From NCBI GenBank assembly GCA_016462905.1, contig JAEMSI010000009.1, positions 1-53,362 of the forward strand: a DNA stretch of 53,362 bases. The letters run 5' to 3'. Below, piece after piece: positions 36,827-47,631 of the stretch; position 1 is the stretch's first letter; each line of letters begins with the position of its first letter. Below the pieces are notes generated by a model that was not told the DNA's origin, did not search any database, and saw nothing but the letters and a program-made list of their open reading frames with translations. The translations under genes and the position numbers were made by a program. The stretch comes from Polynucleobacter sp. (lineage in GTDB: Bacteria > Pseudomonadota > Gammaproteobacteria > Burkholderiales > Burkholderiaceae).

Positions 36827-37393
36827 ATGAGACTTACTACTAAAGGTCGATTTGCAGTAACCGCCATGATTGATTTAGCTCTTCGTGAGACCCACGGGCC
36901 AGTTACGCTCGCGGGTATCAGTCAGCGTCAAAAAATTTCCTTATCGTATTTAGAGCAATTATTTGGCAAATTACGCCGATTTAATATTGTCGAGAGCACA
37001 CGTGGCCCAGGTGGTGGATATACCTTGGCACGTAAAGCCGAAGAGATTAGCGTTGCTAATATTATTGTCGCGGTTGATGAACCACTCGATGCGACGCAAT
37101 GCGGCGGTAAAGGCAGCTGCCTTAATGATGAAGAAAATCATGGCCGTTGCATGACCCATGATCTCTGGACTAATTTAAATTCAAAAATGGTCGAGTATCT
37201 CGATTCAGTTTCACTACGCGACCTTGTCAAACAACAAGAATCGCGTGGCGTAGTACTTCAAGATATGCGCGAAAAGAAAGTGCGTACGGAGAGTAAGCCT
37301 GCCAAAGCTTCTCCTGCAGTCGCTAGCAAGAAACCTGAGCCAGCTAAACCGCCTTTAATTAACTCCGTATTTAATTTAGCTCGACAAGGATAA
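36827..37393 (+). CDS. iscR: Fe-S cluster regulator IscR
   Basis: 188 residues, Rrf2 family. Senses Fe-S status and controls isc genes. HTH in 1-65 ([19 protein letters not shown]), cluster region CGGKGSC with third Cys in CMTHDLW; His of CMTH would be the fourth ligand. The spacing is C-x5-C-x9-C, four residues longer than the C-x5-C-x5-C of E. coli IscR. A Pro/Ala/Lys-rich tail (about 150-180) follows. First gene of a complete isc operon; iscS starts 8 bp after its stop. Confidence 0.95.
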   Translation: MRLTTKGRFAVTAMIDLALRETHGPVTLAGISQRQKISLSYLEQLFGKLRRFNIVESTRGPGGGYTLARKAEEISVANIIVAVDEPLDATQCGGKGSCLNDEENHGRCMTHDLWTNLNSKMVEYLDSVSLRDLVKQQESRGVVLQDMREKKVRTESKPAKASPAVASKKPEPAKPPLINSVFNLARQG

Positions 37394-37401
37394 ATTTTTC
37401 A

Positions 37402-38661
37402 ATGAATGCTCCGCAGACTACTCATCTTCAACCCGTTCCGTTATTTAGTCCGAAGCATTTTCCGGTCTATATGGACTATTCGGCTACCACGCCGATTGAC
37501 CCCCGCGTGGTTGATAAGATGTTGCCGTATCTGCGCGAGCAATTTGGAAACGCTGCTTCTCGCAGCCATGCTTTTGGTTGGGCCGCAGAGGAAGCAGTAG
37601 AAGAGGCTCGTTCGGATGTGGCGCAACTCGTTCATGCTGATCCGCGGGAGATTGTTTGGACTAGTGGGGCAACTGAGAGTATTAACTTAGCCCTAAAAGG
37701 CGCAGCCCATTTTTATAAAGATAAAGGTAAGCACATCATTACAGTGAAAACCGAGCACAAGGCGACTTTAGATGCGTGTCGCGAATTGGAGCGCGAGGGT
37801 TACGATGTGACTTATTTGGATGTATTACCGAATGGCTTAATTGATTTTGCTACTTTTGAAGCGGCGATTCGTCCAGATACGATTTTGGTTTCAGTGATGT
37901 TTGTTAATAATGAAACCGGAGTAATTCAAGATATTCCTCGAATTGGCGAGGCCTGTCGGAGTCGCGGGATTATTTTTCACGTCGATTCAGCTCAAGCTAC
38001 CGGCAAAGTTGAAATCGATTTACAAAATATCAAAGTAGATTTGATGAGTTTTTCGGCTCATAAAACGTATGGACCGAAAGGTATTGGTGCATTATTTGTT
38101 CGCCGTAAACCTCGGGTGCGCATCGAAGCACAAATTCATGGGGGCGGACACGAGCGCGGCATGCGTTCTGGTACCTTACCAGTCCATCAAATTGTGGGTA
38201 TGGGCGAAGCTTTTCGGATCGCCCGTATTGAAATGGTCGAAGAGAATAAACGGATTCGTGCTTTGCGCGATCGTTTATTAACTGGCTTAAAGGATATTGA
38301 AGAAGTTTATGTGAATGGCGACATGGAAAAACGAGTCGCACATAACTTGAATATTAGTTTTAATTACGTTGAGGGCGAATCGATGTTAATGGCTTTAAAA
38401 GATGTGGCCATTTCTTCGGGGTCTGCTTGTACTTCTGCCTCATTAGAGCCTTCGTATGTATTGAGAGCATTGGGGCGTAATGATGAGTTGGCCCACAGTT
38501 CAATTCGTTTCACGATTGGTCGTTTTACAACCGAAGAAGAAGTTGATTTCACCATTCAGTTGGTTAAAGAAAAGATCGCAAAATTACGTGAACTTTCGCC
38601 GCTGTGGGAAATGTACAAAGACGGAATTGATTTAAGTACGATCCAATGGGCTGCCCATTAA
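37402..38661 (+). CDS. iscS: cysteine desulfurase IscS
   Basis: 419 residues. Removes sulfur from cysteine for Fe-S clusters and tRNA thiolation. The first about 20 residues are an extension before the canonical [20 protein letters not shown] lysine in [12 protein letters not shown]; active Cys in [17 protein letters not shown] on the mobile loop. AAGGA is 10 bases before the ATG. Works with IscU encoded next. Confidence 0.97.
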   Translation: MNAPQTTHLQPVPLFSPKHFPVYMDYSATTPIDPRVVDKMLPYLREQFGNAASRSHAFGWAAEEAVEEARSDVAQLVHADPREIVWTSGATESINLALKGAAHFYKDKGKHIITVKTEHKATLDACRELEREGYDVTYLDVLPNGLIDFATFEAAIRPDTILVSVMFVNNETGVIQDIPRIGEACRSRGIIFHVDSAQATGKVEIDLQNIKVDLMSFSAHKTYGPKGIGALFVRRKPRVRIEAQIHGGGHERGMRSGTLPVHQIVGMGEAFRIARIEMVEENKRIRALRDRLLTGLKDIEEVYVNGDMEKRVAHNLNISFNYVEGESMLMALKDVAISSGSACTSASLEPSYVLRALGRNDELAHSSIRFTIGRFTTEEEVDFTIQLVKEKIAKLRELSPLWEMYKDGIDLSTIQWAAH

Positions 38662-38686
38662 TCCGATTTACTAATAGAGAGAAATC

Positions 38687-39073
38687 ATGGCATATAGCGA
38701 TAAAGTAATCGATCATTATGAAAATCCTCGTAATGTAGGATCTTTTGCAAAAGGTGACGAGCAAGTGGGTACCGGCATGGTTGGCGCTCCCGCTTGTGGT
38801 GATGTAATGAAATTGCAAATTCGCGTTAATGATCAAGGCATCATTGAAGACGCTAAATTTAAAACCTACGGTTGTGGTTCAGCAATTGCTTCATCCTCTT
38901 TGGTAACTGAGTGGGTTAAAGGTAAGACTTTAGACCAAGCGCTGGAGATTAAGAATGCGCAAATTGCTGAAGAGTTAGCCTTGCCCCCAGTAAAAATTCA
39001 TTGTTCTATTTTGGCTGAGGATGCTATTAAAGCGGCCGTTCAAGATTACAAAGAAAAACATACCAACACATAA
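38687..39073 (+). CDS. iscU: Fe-S cluster scaffold IscU
   Basis: 128 residues. Builds [2Fe-2S] clusters and hands them on. The three cluster cysteines are in [17 protein letters not shown] and [15 protein letters not shown] (about residues 99-103) is the motif bound by the HscA chaperone, whose gene follows. AGAGAGAAAT precedes the ATG. Confidence 0.97.
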   Translation: MAYSDKVIDHYENPRNVGSFAKGDEQVGTGMVGAPACGDVMKLQIRVNDQGIIEDAKFKTYGCGSAIASSSLVTEWVKGKTLDQALEIKNAQIAEELALPPVKIHCSILAEDAIKAAVQDYKEKHTNT

Positions 39074-39087
39074 TTTTTATAGACGCA

Positions 39088-39411
39088 ATGTCGATTACCC
39101 TAACCGAAAAAGCCGCTAAACACGTTAACCGCAATCTTCAGAAACGCGGCAAGGGTTGTGGCTTGCGTTTGGGGGTTAGAACGACAGGCTGTTCTGGCTT
39201 GGCTTATCAACTTGAATATGTCGATGAGCCAGAAGGCGAGGATCAGGTTTTTGAGTCACATGGTGTAAAAATTTTTGTTGATCCAAAAAGTTTGGCATAT
39301 ATTGATGGCACTGAACTCGACTTTGTTCGTGAGGGTTTAAACGAAGGATTTAAGTTTCAAAATCCCAACGTAAAAGATGAGTGTGGTTGTGGCGAATCTT
39401 TCCGCGTCTGA
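39088..39411 (+). CDS. iscA: A-type Fe-S carrier IscA
   Basis: 107 residues. Carrier for [4Fe-4S] or iron delivery. Conserved Cys in [12 protein letters not shown] and the C-terminal pair in [10 protein letters not shown]. Overlaps the start of hscB by 35 bp. Follows iscU by 14 bp. Confidence 0.96.
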   Translation: MSITLTEKAAKHVNRNLQKRGKGCGLRLGVRTTGCSGLAYQLEYVDEPEGEDQVFESHGVKIFVDPKSLAYIDGTELDFVREGLNEGFKFQNPNVKDECGCGESFRV

Positions 39412-39916
39412 TAATTACTTTCATTTCTTTGGCTTACCGATCCGTTTTGAAATTGACCTAACGGAATTAAATCAATCGTATTTAGCGGTTCAGAAAGAAG
39501 TTCACCCCGATCGTTTTGCTCGCGCTAGTGATAGCGAACAGCGTATGTCGATGCAATTAGCGACCTTTGCAAATTCAGCTTTTCAAACCCTGAAAGACCC
39601 CATTCAACGGGGTTTGTATTTATGTCGATTACATGGCGTTGACCCCCAACTAGAAACCAATACCGCTATGCCCGCCGTTTTTTTGATGCAACAAATGGAA
39701 TGGCGAGAGAGTTTAGAAGAAATTGGAAACGATTTATCCGCTTTAGAAAAGCTGGCAAACGAAGTCAGTCAATCAAAAAAATTGACCCTATCCGAGGTTT
39801 CTCAAGCAATCGATAGTGCGCGCGATTTTGTTAAAGCCGCTCAGCTATTAAGGGCCTTGTTATTTATTGACAAGTTTTATATTGAAATTGACGATGTCAT
39901 GTCAAGCCTCGCTTAA
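39377..39916 (+). CDS. hscB: co-chaperone HscB
   Basis: 179 residues at most. J-domain with KEVHPDRFA (the HPD motif) that stimulates HscA, and a C-terminal helical domain that binds IscU. The ATG at 39377 lies inside iscA; a GTG at 39389 is possible, since the family core starts at NYFHFFGLP. The overlap suggests translation coupled to iscA. Confidence 0.93.
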   Translation: MSVVVANLSASDNYFHFFGLPIRFEIDLTELNQSYLAVQKEVHPDRFARASDSEQRMSMQLATFANSAFQTLKDPIQRGLYLCRLHGVDPQLETNTAMPAVFLMQQMEWRESLEEIGNDLSALEKLANEVSQSKKLTLSEVSQAIDSARDFVKAAQLLRALLFIDKFYIEIDDVMSSLA

Positions 39917-39928
39917 TCCTTATTTTTA

Positions 39929-41794
39929 ATGGCTCTTCTACAAATTTCCGAACCAGGCATGTCTTTAGCGCCGCATGAGCGTCGGATTGCCATTGGCATT
40001 GATCTTGGTACGACGAACTCATTGGTGGCAATTGTGCGGGATGCCTTACCAACCGTATTGGCTGATGAAGCGGGCAATGAATTGCTACCCTCTGTGATTC
40101 GATATTTATCGGATGGCAGGACCCAAGCGGGTTTTGATGCTTTAAAACATGTAGTGGATGACCCAAAAAATACAATTGTTTCCGCTAAGCGTTTTATGGG
40201 GCGCGGTTTACACGATGTTGCTCATATTGAAAGCACCCCCTACGATTTTATTGACGAACCTGGGATGGTGAAGATTAGAACGGTTGCTGGCGATAAAAGT
40301 CCGGTTGAGGTCTCGGCTGAAATTTTGGCGCGTTTACGGCAATTAGCAGAAGATTCAGTGGCCGATGAAATTGTCGGGGCAGTGATTACTGTCCCTGCCT
40401 ATTTTGATGACGCACAACGGCAGGCGACGAAAGATGCCGCCAAATTAGCCGGTGTAAATGTCTTACGTTTATTGAATGAACCCACCGCTGCTGCCATTGC
40501 GTACGGCTTAGATAATGCTAGCGAAGGCGTCTACGCTGTCTACGATTTAGGCGGCGGCACCTTTGATATTTCCATCCTCCGAATGAGCAGAGGGGTCTTT
40601 GAAGTACTTTCAACCGGTGGTGATTCTGCTTTAGGTGGCGATGATTTTGATCAACGTCTATCCTGTTGGGTTATTGAGCAAGCAAAACTTCCACCACTGG
40701 GTGCGGAAGATCAACGGGCTTTATTGTTGGCCTGCAAAATTGCCAAGGAACAATTAAGTCATGCTCCATTAGCCCGAGTTCATTTGACATTACAAGATGG
40801 GGCAACAGTTAATGTCGGGGTTAGTCAAAATCAATTTTTTGAGATGACGCATAACTTAGTCAGCAAAACGATAGTGGCTGTGAAAAAAGCTTTGCGTGAT
40901 TCGACTATGCCATTAGCGGACATCAAAGGGGTTGTCATGGTTGGTGGGGCAACTCGTATGCCCCATGTGCAACGGGCTGTTGGTGAATTATTTGGTACAG
41001 CACCTTTGAATAACTTAAATCCAGATCAGGTAGTTGCGTTAGGCGCAGCCATGCAAGCGGATTTATTAGCTGGCAATCAAAGTAAAAATAACGAATGGTT
41101 GCTATTGGATGTGATTCCCTTATCTTTGGGTATTGAGACGATGGGGGGCTTAGTCGAGAAAATTATCCCGCGTAATACGCCAATTCCAGTGGCGCGTGCA
41201 CAAGACTTCACTACCTTTAAGGACGGTCAAACTGCTCTAGCCCTGCATATTTTGCAAGGCGAGCGGGAATTGGTCAGTGCCTGCCGTTCTTTAGGTAGGT
41301 TTGAGTTACGGGGAATTCCGCCGATGGTTGCGGGCGCGGCCCGAATCCGAGTCACATTTCAGGTCGATGCCGATGGGCTTTTGTCGGTTCATGCGCTTGA
41401 GCAAAGTTCTGGTGTTGAGGCCTCAATTGATATCAAACCTTCTTATGGTTTAAGTGATTCTGAAATCACTCGCATGCTGCAAGAAGGGTTTAGCTCTGCC
41501 CAAGAAGATATGAAGGCGCGTGCCTTGCGTGAAGAGCAAGTTGAGGCACAGCGTTTATTAGATGCTGTTGAAGTTGCCCTTAAACAAGATAGCGATTTGT
41601 TAACCGATGTAGAGCGGGCTTTAATTCGCTCAGAAATGCATCATTTAAAAGAAGTATTAAGCCTTGAGCAAGATAGTAGTGTTTTGCGTAAGGCGATTGA
41701 AAGAGCAGCTAAAACGACGGATCAATTTGCAGAAAAACGAATGAATGCCAGTATTCAAAAAGCCTTAACTGGAAAAAATGTAGCTGAAATTTAA
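39929..41794 (+). CDS. hscA: Hsp70-type chaperone HscA
   Basis: 621 residues. ATPase that releases clusters from IscU. Signature [13 protein letters not shown] near residues 23-35, [14 protein letters not shown], and [16 protein letters not shown]; the substrate domain begins near residue 395 with the linker [13 protein letters not shown]. Directly after hscB. It has the shorter C-terminus usual for HscA compared with DnaK. Confidence 0.96.
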   Translation: MALLQISEPGMSLAPHERRIAIGIDLGTTNSLVAIVRDALPTVLADEAGNELLPSVIRYLSDGRTQAGFDALKHVVDDPKNTIVSAKRFMGRGLHDVAHIESTPYDFIDEPGMVKIRTVAGDKSPVEVSAEILARLRQLAEDSVADEIVGAVITVPAYFDDAQRQATKDAAKLAGVNVLRLLNEPTAAAIAYGLDNASEGVYAVYDLGGGTFDISILRMSRGVFEVLSTGGDSALGGDDFDQRLSCWVIEQAKLPPLGAEDQRALLLACKIAKEQLSHAPLARVHLTLQDGATVNVGVSQNQFFEMTHNLVSKTIVAVKKALRDSTMPLADIKGVVMVGGATRMPHVQRAVGELFGTAPLNNLNPDQVVALGAAMQADLLAGNQSKNNEWLLLDVIPLSLGIETMGGLVEKIIPRNTPIPVARAQDFTTFKDGQTALALHILQGERELVSACRSLGRFELRGIPPMVAGAARIRVTFQVDADGLLSVHALEQSSGVEASIDIKPSYGLSDSEITRMLQEGFSSAQEDMKARALREEQVEAQRLLDAVEVALKQDSDLLTDVERALIRSEMHHLKEVLSLEQDSSVLRKAIERAAKTTDQFAEKRMNASIQKALTGKNVAEI

Positions 41795-41817
41795 AAGATA
41801 AAATAGAGAATAAATTC

Positions 41818-42156
41818 ATGACGCAGATTGTTGTATTACCGCATGCAGAATATTGCCCCGAAGGTGCCGTGATTGAGGCAGTGCCAGGCACTAGTATTTG
41901 CGAAGCATTGTTAGAAAATAATATTGAAATAGAACATGCATGTGAAATGTCATGCGCTTGCACGACTTGTCATGTGATTGTTCGTGAGGGTTTTAATTCA
42001 TTAAACGAGGCTGACGAGAACGAGGAAGATTTACTCGATCGGGCCTGGGGATTGACCCCCATTTCACGCTTGTCTTGCCAAGCTTATGTGGCCCAAAAAG
42101 AATTAGTGATTGAAATACCCAAATACACGATTAATCACGCTAAAGAAAACCACTGA
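41818..42156 (+). CDS. fdx: ISC-type [2Fe-2S] ferredoxin
   Basis: 112 residues, adrenodoxin-like. Cluster ligands C-x5-C-x2-C in ACEMSCACTTC and the fourth Cys in RLSCQAYV. Supplies electrons for cluster assembly. Last gene of iscRSUA-hscBA-fdx; no iscX follows. Convergent with lysS, 5 bp apart. Confidence 0.95.
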   Translation: MTQIVVLPHAEYCPEGAVIEAVPGTSICEALLENNIEIEHACEMSCACTTCHVIVREGFNSLNEADENEEDLLDRAWGLTPISRLSCQAYVAQKELVIEIPKYTINHAKENH

Positions 42157-42161
42157 ACTCC

Positions 42162-43721
42162 TTAGATTTCTTCCTTGCGCAAATGGGGGAAGAGAATCAC
42201 GTCGCGAATATTGGGCATGTCGGTAATTAACATCATTAATCGATCAATGCCAATTCCGCAACCACCCGTTGGTGGCATTCCATACTCTAGAGCGCGAATG
42301 AAGTCGTGATCGTAGTACATTGCTTCTTCATCACCCGCTTCTTTTTGTTCGACTTGCTTGCGAAAACGGGCGGCTTGATCTTCGGCATCATTGAGTTCGG
42401 AAAAGCCATTCGCAATTTCACGTCCCGTAATAAATAATTCAAAGCGCTCCGTTAGGCCAGGACGGGTATCGGATTCGCGTGCTAACGGGCTAACCTCGAT
42501 GGGATAATCGATAATGTAAGTTGGATCCCATAAATGTTCTTCAGCAACCAATTCAAATAAAGCCAGTTGCAGGGCGCCTAAGCCCGCATTTTTAAGGGCT
42601 GGTGAATGAATGTCTGCGCCACCTTTTTTGAGTTCATTGCGAATTAGGTCGGCATCGTCGAGCTCGTTTGCTTTGTAAGCTTTCTTTGAATGCGGCCCAT
42701 ATTTCAGAATAGCTTCTTTGATCGTTAGTCGATCAAAGGGTTTATTTAAATCTAAGGGACGACCTTGGTGGGTTAGCGATGCGCTACCTTGAGCATCGAT
42801 TGCCACAGTACGAATTAAATTTTCAGTAAAGTCCATCAACCAACGGTAATCGGTATAGGCTGCATAAAATTCCATCATGGTAAATTCAGGATTGTGGCGA
42901 GGGCTTACACCTTCATTACGAAAGTTGCGATTAATCTCAAACACCCGTTCGAAACCACCCACCACTAAGCGCTTTAGATATAACTCAGGAGCGATGCGTA
43001 AAAACATCTCCATATCGAGCGCATTATGATGCGTAATAAACGGTTTTGCGGCTGCTCCGCCCGGAATCACGTGCAACATGGGGGTTTCCACTTCCATAAA
43101 GCCAGCCTCGCTCATATGGTGGCGAATCGATGCCATAGCTTTGCTGCGAGCAATAAACGTATTTCGGCTTTCGGGGGAAACAATTAAATCAACATAACGC
43201 TGACGGTATTTAGTTTCTTGATCAGCCAGTCCATGAAATTTATCAGGAAGAGGGCGTAAGGATTTGGCTAGTAAGCGTAATTGCGAACACTCTACAGAAA
43301 GCTCACCTTTATTGGTTTTAAAAAGATGACCTTCGGCAGCAATGATATCGCCCATATCCCAGTGCTTAAAGGCATTGTGAATTTCGGCACCAGGGTGATC
43401 ATCGTTAATATAGAACTGAATTTGCCCACTTCTATCCTGAATGGTCGCAAAACTGGCTTTACCCATCACGCGTTTCAGAACCATACGGCCAGCCACTTTA
43501 ATGGCAATTTTCTTTTGCGCTAATTCTTCTTTATTAAATTGGTCGTAATGAGCATGGAGATCAGCCGCTAAATGGGTTGGCACAAAGTCGTTAGGGAAGG
43601 CAATTCCGTCTTGGCGTAGTTTGGCTAACTTTTCACGACGTTCAGCAATAATATGATTTTCATCGCGCCCTTCGGCACTGTTGTCGATATTAGAATCGGT
43701 CTTCGAATGATTTTGGCTCAT
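42162..43721 (-). CDS. lysS: lysyl-tRNA synthetase (class II)
   Basis: 519 residues. OB-fold anticodon domain (about 60-170: [19 protein letters not shown]), then the class II catalytic core with motif 2 [20 protein letters not shown] and motif 3 [12 protein letters not shown] near the C-terminus. A low-complexity N-terminal 25 residues precede. 19 bp downstream of prfB, an arrangement shared with many Proteobacteria. Confidence 0.97.
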   Translation of the reverse strand: MSQNHSKTDSNIDNSAEGRDENHIIAERREKLAKLRQDGIAFPNDFVPTHLAADLHAHYDQFNKEELAQKKIAIKVAGRMVLKRVMGKASFATIQDRSGQIQFYINDDHPGAEIHNAFKHWDMGDIIAAEGHLFKTNKGELSVECSQLRLLAKSLRPLPDKFHGLADQETKYRQRYVDLIVSPESRNTFIARSKAMASIRHHMSEAGFMEVETPMLHVIPGGAAAKPFITHHNALDMEMFLRIAPELYLKRLVVGGFERVFEINRNFRNEGVSPRHNPEFTMMEFYAAYTDYRWLMDFTENLIRTVAIDAQGSASLTHQGRPLDLNKPFDRLTIKEAILKYGPHSKKAYKANELDDADLIRNELKKGGADIHSPALKNAGLGALQLALFELVAEEHLWDPTYIIDYPIEVSPLARESDTRPGLTERFELFITGREIANGFSELNDAEDQAARFRKQVEQKEAGDEEAMYYDHDFIRALEYGMPPTGGCGIGIDRLMMLITDMPNIRDVILFPHLRKEEI

Positions 43722-43740
43722 AGTTTTTTCATAGAATAAA

Positions 43741-44845
43741 TTAAACGCCTTGTTTCAAACTGGCCTCGATAAATGCATCCAGATCCCCATCAAGTACTTT
43801 TTGTGTATTTGAAATTTCAAGATTGGTTCGCAAATCCTTAATGCGGCTTTGGTCAAGCACGTAAGAGCGAATTTGGTGACCCCAGCCGACATCGGTTTTA
43901 CTTGCCTCAAGTTTATCTTGTTCGGCTCGACGTTTGCGCATTTCAAATTCGTAGAGACGTGATTTGAGCATGCTCATCGCTTCTGCGCGATTACGATGCT
44001 GGCTACGATCGTTTTGGCATTGAACCACAATCCCAGTCGGGATATGAGTTAATCGAACTGCAGAATCAGTTTTGTTAATGTGTTGACCACCCGCGCCCGA
44101 GGCTCTAAAGGTATCGGTACGGATATCGGCGGGATTAATATCAATTTCAATTGAATCATCCACCTCAGGGTAAACATAAATACTGGCAAAAGAGGTATGA
44201 CGACCGTTTGAGGAATCAAATGGCGACTTGCGAACTAAGCGATGCACCCCCGTCTCAGAGCGCAAATGTCCGTATGCAAATTCACCATCAACTTTAATGG
44301 TGGCACTTTTGATACCCGCAACATCACCATCAGACTCTTCCAAAATCTCTGTTTTATAGCCTTTGCGCTCACAATATTTGAGGTACTGCCGATAGAGCAT
44401 ACTGGCCCAGTCACACGCCTCGGTCCCACCAGCCCCCGCTTGAATATCAATAAAGCAATTACAAGGATCCATTTCATTGTGAAACATTCTGCGAAATTCG
44501 AGATCGGCAATAATTTTTTCGTACGATGCTGAATCAGTTTGCAGGGCAAGCAAGGTTTCATCATCATTTTCCGCGCGCGCTAAGTCGAGTAACTCTTGGG
44601 AACCGGTAATGTTGTCATGAAGATTGCTGAGTGTATTAACCACTCCTTCGAGTAATTTTTTTTCTTTACCTAGGGCTTGCGCTTGTTTTGGATCGTCCCA
44701 AATTTTGGGATCTTCCATAATATGATTGACTTCAACTAGGCGATTTGATTTTTGATCGAAGTCAAAGATACCCCCTTAACGCTTGCTCACGTCGCAGAAG
44801 GTCATTAAGAGAATTAGTCAGAATATTAAGTTGTTCAGCTTCCAT
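43741..44845 (-). CDS. prfB: peptide chain release factor 2, made by programmed +1 frameshift
   Basis: A 27-codon opening frame starts at the ATG at 44845 and ends in TGA at 44764-44762. The stretch AGGGGGTATCTTTGAC (44776-44761) is the classic RF2 frameshift signal: an internal Shine-Dalgarno, a slippery CTT and an in-frame TGA. After the +1 shift the main frame runs from 44763 to the stop at 43741, giving about 367 residues, the usual RF2 length. The GGQ motif is visible (GAGGQHINK), and the anticodon-like SPF region appears in [13 protein letters not shown]2 reads UAA and UGA; low RF2 favours the shift, so the gene controls itself. Confidence 0.96.
44761..44776 (-). promoter_or_regulatory. 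RF2 programmed +1 frameshift site
   Basis: AGGGGG lies 3 bases before CTT-TGA-C on the minus strand, the same layout as in E. coli prfB. The in-frame UGA is the stop that RF2 itself reads. Confidence 0.95.
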
Positions 44846-44905
44846 GACCGAAATTATAAAGCCAAGCGCTTGATTTTGAGCCTGATTCGGGAGTATTGAG
44901 CTAAT

Positions 44906-46633
44906 TTAGCTATCGTCATGTGCCTCGATGATGAGTTGGGCGCGTGCTTGGCCTTGAAAGCGATCAGAAACCAATCGATAAACCAATTTTGCTTTGTTGG
45001 GGAGGGTTTGGGTACGATTGAACCAAACTCCCTGAATTGGCTTTAAGTGGGGATTGGCAGGGTGTTTCAGCTGTAGGCGTAAGTGTTTTTCTTTCATCAA
45101 ACTCTGCTGCATGATTTCAAACTCACCATAAAAAATCGGCTGAGGAAATCCTTGCCCCCAAATTTCTCCCGCCAGTAAATCGCCCATTTCAGGATTGATT
45201 TCGTCGGGTCGTAATTCGCCATCATGAATAGTTTTGCGCATCAATAATTCATCGTCTAATAATTCTTTAGCAACTTTCTCAAATGCATCTTTAAATTGTT
45301 CAAAATCATTTTTTAGAATGGTTAAACCCGCTGCCATGGCATGACCCCCAAATTTTTGAATTAAATTAGGCTGACGCTTCGAGATTAAGTCGAGGGCATC
45401 GCGTAAATGAAAGCCATTTAAGGATCTACCAGACCCTCTCAAGCTACCATCGTCAGCAGGGGCAAAAATCAGGGTGGGTCGATTAAAGCGTTCCTTCAGG
45501 CGTGAAGCAACAATGCCAACCACACCCTGATGCCATTGGTTATTCCATAGGCAAATACCATAGCGTTGATTCAGCTCTTCATCCGCAATCATCGCCAATT
45601 CACCCAGTGCAGTTTCTTGCATGCCGCTTTCAATCGCCCGTCTTTCGCGATTAATTCGGTCTAGTTCTTGGGCTATTTCTCGTGCTTGTTCGGGCGAATC
45701 ACTCAGTAGGAGCTGAATACCCAAGGTCATATCCGCCAATCTCCCCGCGGCGTTTAAGCGTGGACCGATGGCAAAACCTAAATCAAAGGTACTAGCAAGA
45801 CTGGGGTCACGACCAGCCACCTGAAATAGAGCTTGAATTCCAACCTGAGCAAAACCCGATTGGATGCGTTTCAAACCATTGGCCACCAAAATACGATTAT
45901 TACGATCGAGCTGGGCCACATCGGCAACGGTACCGAGCGCCACTAAATCTAAGAGACTTTCTAGTTTGGGCTGATTCTGGCTAGTAAAGTGACCGCGTTG
46001 GCGTAATTCAGCACGTAATGCAATCAGTAAATAAAACATCACACCAACCCCTGCGAGCGCTTTACTTTGAAAACTGCAAGCTGGTTGATTTGGGTTGACG
46101 ATGGCCAGTGCTTTTGGCAGGGTATCGCCTGGTAAATGATGATCGGTCACAATCACATCCATCCCCAACTCGGCTGCACGTGCAACGCCTTCGTTACTAG
46201 CAATGCCGTTATCGACTGTAATTAATACATTCGGCTTTGGTTTTTGTTGAGCGGCAAGCTCAACAACCTCGCGAGTAAGTCCGTAACCCATCGTGAAACG
46301 ATTGGGTACCAGAAAGTGAATATGGACCCGATTATCGGTGAGCATTTTTAAACCGCGAATCGCAACGGCACATGCGGTTGCACCATCGCAGTCGTAGTCG
46401 GCCACAATCACTATATTTTTTTCTTGTTGAATTAAGTCTGCCAAAATGACTGCGGTACTTTGACAATGAAGCAAGGTATTCGGCGGCAGTAACTGCTTCA
46501 GTTCTAACCCTAATTCATCGGGCTGATTAATTCCACGGGCTGCATAAAGACGAGCCAACAGAGGGTGTAAGCCGCTTTGCGTAAGCCAATCTGCGCTACG
46601 CTGTGAAAAGGGTCGGGGATTAAATTGAACCAT
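44906..46633 (-). CDS. recJ: single-strand 5'-3' exonuclease RecJ
   Basis: 575 residues from an ATG at 46633 (a TTG at 46639 is an alternative; neither has a good ribosome site). DHH phosphoesterase motifs: VADYDCDGATA, VTVDNGIAS, VTDHHLPGDTLP, and the DHHA1 region with GSGRSLNGFHLRDAL and KFGGHAMAAGL. A C-terminal OB-like domain follows. Acts in recombination and mismatch repair. Upstream of prfB on the same strand. Confidence 0.95.
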   Translation of the reverse strand: MVQFNPRPFSQRSADWLTQSGLHPLLARLYAARGINQPDELGLELKQLLPPNTLLHCQSTAVILADLIQQEKNIVIVADYDCDGATACAVAIRGLKMLTDNRVHIHFLVPNRFTMGYGLTREVVELAAQQKPKPNVLITVDNGIASNEGVARAAELGMDVIVTDHHLPGDTLPKALAIVNPNQPACSFQSKALAGVGVMFYLLIALRAELRQRGHFTSQNQPKLESLLDLVALGTVADVAQLDRNNRILVANGLKRIQSGFAQVGIQALFQVAGRDPSLASTFDLGFAIGPRLNAAGRLADMTLGIQLLLSDSPEQAREIAQELDRINRERRAIESGMQETALGELAMIADEELNQRYGICLWNNQWHQGVVGIVASRLKERFNRPTLIFAPADDGSLRGSGRSLNGFHLRDALDLISKRQPNLIQKFGGHAMAAGLTILKNDFEQFKDAFEKVAKELLDDELLMRKTIHDGELRPDEINPEMGDLLAGEIWGQGFPQPIFYGEFEIMQQSLMKEKHLRLQLKHPANPHLKPIQGVWFNRTQTLPNKAKLVYRLVSDRFQGQARAQLIIEAHDDS

Positions 46634-46654
46634 TACCAATCATTTTCATTTTTT

Positions 46655-47584
46655 TTATTTCAACATATCTTGCCAGGTAGGCATACGATTTTTTTTCCAA
46701 AAAATCCATTTAGACTGACTAAAATCATTTTTTGAAAAATAGCGTTGTCGAGCTTGCGATTTTAAGTGTGCAGGGAAGTCAATGATTTCGAGTTCAATTT
46801 TTTGATCCATCACAGCTTGATATAAATCAGACCAAATGTGCTTGGGTTGATTAAAAAAAGCAAAGGTATTTTTTTCTTGATGAATCGCAAACGTATTTTG
46901 GTAAGGCGTCTTATGGTATTCAGCATAATTTTTCATGAATGGACTGTCACCCATTAACAAATCACTTTCAGTGAGAGTTTTGGGGAATTGAAGATCTTCT
47001 TTTTGACCAATTCCACTAATCCAAACCGAATTAATCATCGGTAAATTTTCCGCTTCTCGCCTCTGATTGACGGGATGAATATGCCAGAGCATTTGAATTT
47101 CATTTTGTAACTTGCGCCAACGACGAGCTAAACCCATTTCGCTACTATCTTTTGGCAACCACCAGTCAATATTCCGTCCTTGTGCTTGCGCTGAGCTGTA
47201 GGTTGTCAGCGAGCGAAATGTAGCGGCTTTGGCGATCCATTGTTTGGGATGAATCATTTTTAAATCACTAAAGCCATCATTTTCGAATAAATCAGCAATT
47301 GCATTGAGAAGGGCGCTGGATTCAGGCTCACTAAGGGTTAATTGATCGGGATTAATTAATACCAAATGATCCCGTGTGGCGTGAAAATGAACTGGTTCAA
47401 TCAGCGCCCATACCCCTGAATCTGAATTTGCTATCAAGGGCCCTAAGGCTATTGGATTGCCGAGGAGGTATTTCTCATGCGGTAGTCCAACTGGGGCATT
47501 TTGGACAAGACCATCTAAGACAGGGTCTTCGCTGGCGACTAAAAGGGTGAATCGTGAGGACATGACCCTGATTTTAGGTGGCAT
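46655..47584 (-). CDS. RpfE-like conserved protein of unknown biochemical role
   Basis: 309 residues, cytoplasmic, no transmembrane segment. Sequence resembles the conserved RpfE/phosphoglycerate-mutase-like group found next to recJ; I see no clear catalytic motif. The order lysS-prfB-recJ-rpfE matches the Xanthomonas rpf region as I recall it, where RpfE is named from a pathogenicity-factor cluster without a proven activity. The start could also be the ATG at 47563 (MSSRFTLLV). Divergent from lolC. Confidence 0.7.
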   Translation of the reverse strand: MPPKIRVMSSRFTLLVASEDPVLDGLVQNAPVGLPHEKYLLGNPIALGPLIANSDSGVWALIEPVHFHATRDHLVLINPDQLTLSEPESSALLNAIADLFENDGFSDLKMIHPKQWIAKAATFRSLTTYSSAQAQGRNIDWWLPKDSSEMGLARRWRKLQNEIQMLWHIHPVNQRREAENLPMINSVWISGIGQKEDLQFPKTLTESDLLMGDSPFMKNYAEYHKTPYQNTFAIHQEKNTFAFFNQPKHIWSDLYQAVMDQKIELEIIDFPAHLKSQARQRYFSKNDFSQSKWIFWKKNRMPTWQDMLK

Positions 47585-47631
47585 TTAGATCTTTCGTCGA
47601 CCAATGGCTTTTGATTCACTAAACTGTCGGT

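Noticed and set aside
44718..44845. prfB as a broken gene because of the in-frame TGA
   Set aside because: The TGA sits in the standard RF2 frameshift signal, so it is programmed.
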